The notes under the pieces: generated by a model | Seen by the model: the letters and a program-made list of their open reading frames with translations, nothing else | Told to the model about the DNA's origin: nothing | Databases searched by the model: none | Part shown: positions 59,326 to 61,312 of the stretch, piece by piece | How positions within the stretch are numbered: position 1 is the first letter of the stretch | Layout: the number at the start of each line of letters is the position of its first letter | From: a virus | Virus record (IMG/VR): IMGVR_UViG_3300025093_000022 | Span: 1 to 61,312 of that record | Direction: 5' to 3' (one strand) | Length of the DNA: 61,312 nucleotides | Position numbers and translations under genes: made by a program

Positions 59326-59714
59326 ATTAAATGATTTTCTAACAAATATTCTTTAACTTTATCCCAATCAACATAAGGTCTATCTAATAAATTTTTTGGG
59401 TAAATTAGTGGACATCCTAATGCCGCATCATCAATATATAATTGACCATATGCCTTCGGAGAAGTTGTCCAAGTATGTTGTTCTGGATTTTTTTGAATAC
59501 CATATAGCTCTATATCATTAGTATCAAACCAATTTACAGCGTCACCTAATTCAGAACCATCTCTCATTGTAAATAAAATAAGATCATGTCCATTTTCTAT
59601 TAATTTTTTTAATATAGGAACTGCTCCAATATCTTCACCAACTTTAGGATATTTATGTTTTACACAAGTACCATCAAAATCAACACATATTTTTAATCTA
59701 TTTCCTGTTTTCAT
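59322..59714 (-). CDS. HAD-superfamily phosphatase, 130 aa
   Basis: HAD motif I ICVDFDGTCV (about 9-18; nucleophile Asp, acid Asp two later), motif II region LILFTMRDG (Thr), and late acidic motif YIDDAALGCPL. This short cap-less type occurs in phages and Bacteroidota and may remove phosphates from nucleotides or sugar phosphates. Its operon partners are nucleotide/DNA enzymes (UDG, DUF3310), suggesting nucleotide metabolism. Four-base overlap with UDG gene (ATGA). The substrate cannot be read from sequence. Confidence 0.7.
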   Translation of the reverse strand: MKTGNRLKICVDFDGTCVKHKYPKVGEDIGAVPILKKLIENGHDLILFTMRDGSELGDAVNWFDTNDIELYGIQKNPEQHTWTTSPKAYGQLYIDDAALGCPLIYPKNLLDRPYVDWDKVKEYLLENHLI

Positions 59715-59715
59715 A

Positions 59716-59961
59716 TTAAATTAATTTTTCTACTATTTCACATAACCATTTTTCCAATTCTTTATAGTTGTTACTACCTTCAACATATTCACATTGTAAT
59801 CCACCGAAATATCTATATTGATCTTTATATTCATCTTTACAAATACTATTTGATTTAGTATAAGAAAACATAAAAGATTTTCCAGTAATCATTATAGTAT
59901 CTTCTCCTAACTTATTTATAGTATAGTTTTTAAGTATCTCTTTCTTTTTCATATCATACAT
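59716..59961 (-). CDS. Hypothetical protein, 81 aa
   Basis: The start MYDMKKKEIL overlaps the PrimPol gene by 8 bases; a second in-frame ATG at residue 4 would avoid the overlap. The body has strands (NYTINKLGEDTIMITGKSFMFSYT) and two Cys far apart, ending in a helix (YKELEKWLCEIVEKLI). No domain recognised. It lies between the HAD phosphatase and primase-polymerase-like genes. Confidence 0.5.
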   Translation of the reverse strand: MYDMKKKEILKNYTINKLGEDTIMITGKSFMFSYTKSNSICKDEYKDQYRYFGGLQCEYVEGSNNYKELEKWLCEIVEKLI

Positions 59962-60385
59962 AACTAAAATGTTTCTCTAACCATTTATTTAATTTAGTAG
60001 AGGATTCTTTAACTAGATGTATACATTCTCTAACATCTGTTTTAGGATACCAAACTACATAACCTTTATGAGTTCTAAGATCAATACCTTTACCGGAAGT
60101 TTTATTAGCTAGTACTTTATTGCCGGTATATTTTAACCAGTAATGCATACCATTGTTTTTAGTTTTATAATTAAAAGTAGAATCTAATTCTTCTATTATA
60201 TCATCAGGAATATTATCAAAACCATCAGTATCACCATGCCTATCGACATCTATTACAACATATCCTTTAGAAGGAGTAACGGCCAGAGAAAATCCCTCTG
60301 GCACATTACCCTTAAAATATGTTTCATCTGGCAACATCCCCCACTTAATAATAGGACGTTTGCCTTTAAGTAGGAAACTTTTCAT
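59954..60385 (-). CDS. Minimal primase-polymerase (PrimPol, AEP) domain protein, 143 aa
   Basis: All three archaeo-eukaryotic primase marks of the bifunctional primase/polymerase N domain are visible: DxD in VVIDVDRHGD (about 43-52), the NNGMHYWLKY segment with its His (about 77-86), and the aspartate strand GIDLRTHKGYVVWYP (about 100-114). This is normally the front part of a larger primase-helicase; here it stands alone at 143 residues. It could prime phage DNA synthesis, with a helicase encoded elsewhere. The key residues look intact, so it need not be a remnant. It starts 3 bases downstream of the previous gene. Confidence 0.7.
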   Translation of the reverse strand: MKSFLLKGKRPIIKWGMLPDETYFKGNVPEGFSLAVTPSKGYVVIDVDRHGDTDGFDNIPDDIIEELDSTFNYKTKNNGMHYWLKYTGNKVLANKTSGKGIDLRTHKGYVVWYPKTDVRECIHLVKESSTKLNKWLEKHFSYV

Positions 60386-60388
60386 ATT

Positions 60389-60739
60389 TTAAAATTTATA
60401 CATTTTTTTAGCTTCAGAAGTTCTCCAATAATTACCGTAATTATTATTATAAGCATAATTTAAAACTCTTTCTAACTCTTCTACATACGCTTTTCTATAA
60501 CCAGTAGTTTTAGCTGGTCTTCTAATAAAAGATTTATCTACTGCTATATTTAAATCTTCATAACTAAATTCAAAAGCAGGATCGCTATTTTCTTTTTGAA
60601 TTTCTTCTTCTAAGTAAATAGCGAAGCCACATAAAGCTACACAAGCCCCATTAAGCCCACTTCCACTATCGTTAAAGTTCAACCCATTATCTATTACAAA
60701 CTTTGTTAGTGTCTGTATTCCTTGTTCTTTACTCTTCAT
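60389..60739 (-). CDS. Hypothetical protein, 116 aa
   Basis: Helical in the main, with an amphipathic central segment (GACVALCGFAIYLEEEIQKEN) that is not long enough for a membrane anchor. Near the end YRKAYVEELERVLNYAYNNNYGNYW contains many Tyr and Asn. No domain recognised. Same operon, 3-base gap to the PrimPol gene. Confidence 0.5.
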   Translation of the reverse strand: MKSKEQGIQTLTKFVIDNGLNFNDSGSGLNGACVALCGFAIYLEEEIQKENSDPAFEFSYEDLNIAVDKSFIRRPAKTTGYRKAYVEELERVLNYAYNNNYGNYWRTSEAKKMYKF

Positions 60740-60748
60740 ATCAATATT

Positions 60749-60961
60749 TTAAATATCTGAATAAGGATTGTCTTTCACCCATTCAGCCAAGAATTTTTCT
60801 AATTCACCTGGTTCTAAACCAAGTTCTTCAAATTTATCTTTACTACCAATTCTACTCCAAGTTTCTCTAATGTTTTTTAATTCACCTGGAGACAAGTTTT
60901 CTGGATTTTGTAAAGAGTTCAACAAATCATCTATTGTTGGTTTTTTAACTTTTACTGCCAT
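60749..60961 (-). CDS. Small protein with duplicated PGEL motif, 70 aa
   Basis: A helical acidic protein that contains two copies of a short motif: SPGELKNIRETW and EPGELEKFLAEW (each PGEL, then a helix ending in Trp, about 30 residues apart). This suggests an internal duplication or two equivalent binding helices. Starts MAVKVKKPTIDDLL. One base separates it from the stop of the next upstream gene. Function unknown. Confidence 0.5.
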   Translation of the reverse strand: MAVKVKKPTIDDLLNSLQNPENLSPGELKNIRETWSRIGSKDKFEELGLEPGELEKFLAEWVKDNPYSDI

Positions 60962-60962
60962 A

Positions 60963-61312
60963 TTATATTTCTTTAATTTTCACTTTTAACAATTCTAATT
61001 GTTCATCAGTAATTTCATGTGTTTCTAACCACAATTCACAAAGTTGCTTAACAATTAAAGTATTTCTTTGAGTAACTTTTAATTTTTCATTAAAGTTATC
61101 CGAATTGAAAATACTATGATAGTCTTGTAATCTTTGTATTAACTCTATATACTTTTGAACTAACGCATCTGTATTATATCCTCTTCTGTGATATTTAAAA
61201 CATCTTTCTAACTGTCTTAGTATTCTACTAATTTGCCAAATCTCATTACTATAGAAAACAGTATTCCATTTGTTCCAAGTAGCAACTTTTTTACCTTTAT
61301 TTTCAGATAAGT
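60963..61312 (-). CDS. Partial CDS at right edge, helical protein (start outside window)
   Basis: An open frame runs from the right edge to a TAA at 60963-60965 and codes for at least 115 residues. Contents include KVATWNKWNTVFYSNEIWQISRILRQLERCFKYHRRGYN, then LVQKYIELIQRLQDYH and ...KQLCELWLETHEITDEQLELLKVKIKEI. It is helical and basic in the middle. No domain recognised. One-base gap to the next gene, so it belongs to the same operon. Confidence 0.6.
   Translation of the reverse strand, partial: LSENKGKKVATWNKWNTVFYSNEIWQISRILRQLERCFKYHRRGYNTDALVQKYIELIQRLQDYHSIFNSDNFNEKLKVTQRNTLIVKQLCELWLETHEITDEQLELLKVKIKEI

Noticed and set aside
1-61312. CRISPR array, tRNA genes, integrase or transposase
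   Set aside because: No regularly spaced direct repeats, no cloverleaf candidates noticed in the short intergenic gaps, and no recombinase motifs in any protein.
1-61312. Stop-codon reassignment as found in some crAss-like phages
   Set aside because: All genes, including those over 1000 codons, read through cleanly in the standard code and end at normal stops near the next start.

Overview
This window is part of the genome of a tailed, podovirus-like phage of the crAss-like group (Crassvirales), almost certainly infecting a Bacteroidota host. The evidence is the gene set and its order: large terminase, portal, acidic scaffold-like protein, a major capsid protein of about 490 residues, ring/adaptor proteins flanking an IHF-like gene, a very long tail (muzzle-type) protein, then several giant virion proteins, one of which carries the DFDID catalytic motif of the crAss-like virion RNA polymerase. 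The DNA is AT-rich (about one third GC by eye). Starts are preceded by A-rich leaders rather than Shine-Dalgarno sequences, and a few TAnnTTTG elements resemble Bacteroidota -7 promoters. The standard code reads all genes. I saw no integrase, transposon, CRISPR array, tRNA or reverse transcriptase.

Layout. Positions 1-53541 are all on the + strand. 1-1785: small unknown proteins, several of them related to each other, plus a GroES-like co-chaperonin. 1788-12935: packaging and head (candidate small terminase, TerL, portal, scaffold-like, MCP, adaptor, abundant virion proteins). 13018-17240: head-fibre or decoration-type proteins, many Cys- or Gly-rich or beta-rich, with two tiny genes at the end. 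17249-19374: lysis (amidase endolysin, spanin-like protein, two holin candidates and a membrane-anchored coiled coil). 19343-22262: a second fibre cluster with three paralogues. 22273-25648: membrane protein, DnaQ-like exonuclease, ring protein, IHF-like protein, ring protein. 25651-30372: muzzle-like tail protein. 30420-53541: cargo/ejection proteins, including a 4426-residue protein that joins membrane-active segments, the RNA polymerase, two HExxH metalloprotease-like motifs, an SF1 helicase and an ADP-ribosyltransferase-like domain.

Positions 53578-61312 run on the - strand and converge on the structural arm at a bidirectional terminator (53554-53579). This is an early/replication-type operon of short overlapping genes: primase-polymerase (PrimPol) domain, HAD phosphatase, uracil-DNA glycosylase, DUF3310 protein, fucosyltransferase-like protein, a protein joining DnaA domain IV to two HTH motifs, a DUF932-like protein and a ParB/DGQHR-like protein. 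Its promoter lies beyond the right edge.

Working model (inference): the host polymerase or the injected virion polymerase transcribes the early arm. The replication proteins copy the genome, then the structural arm is expressed with terminators after the most heavily used virion genes. The giant protein is packaged and ejected with the DNA, perhaps after proteolytic maturation, to start transcription and possibly to modify host targets.
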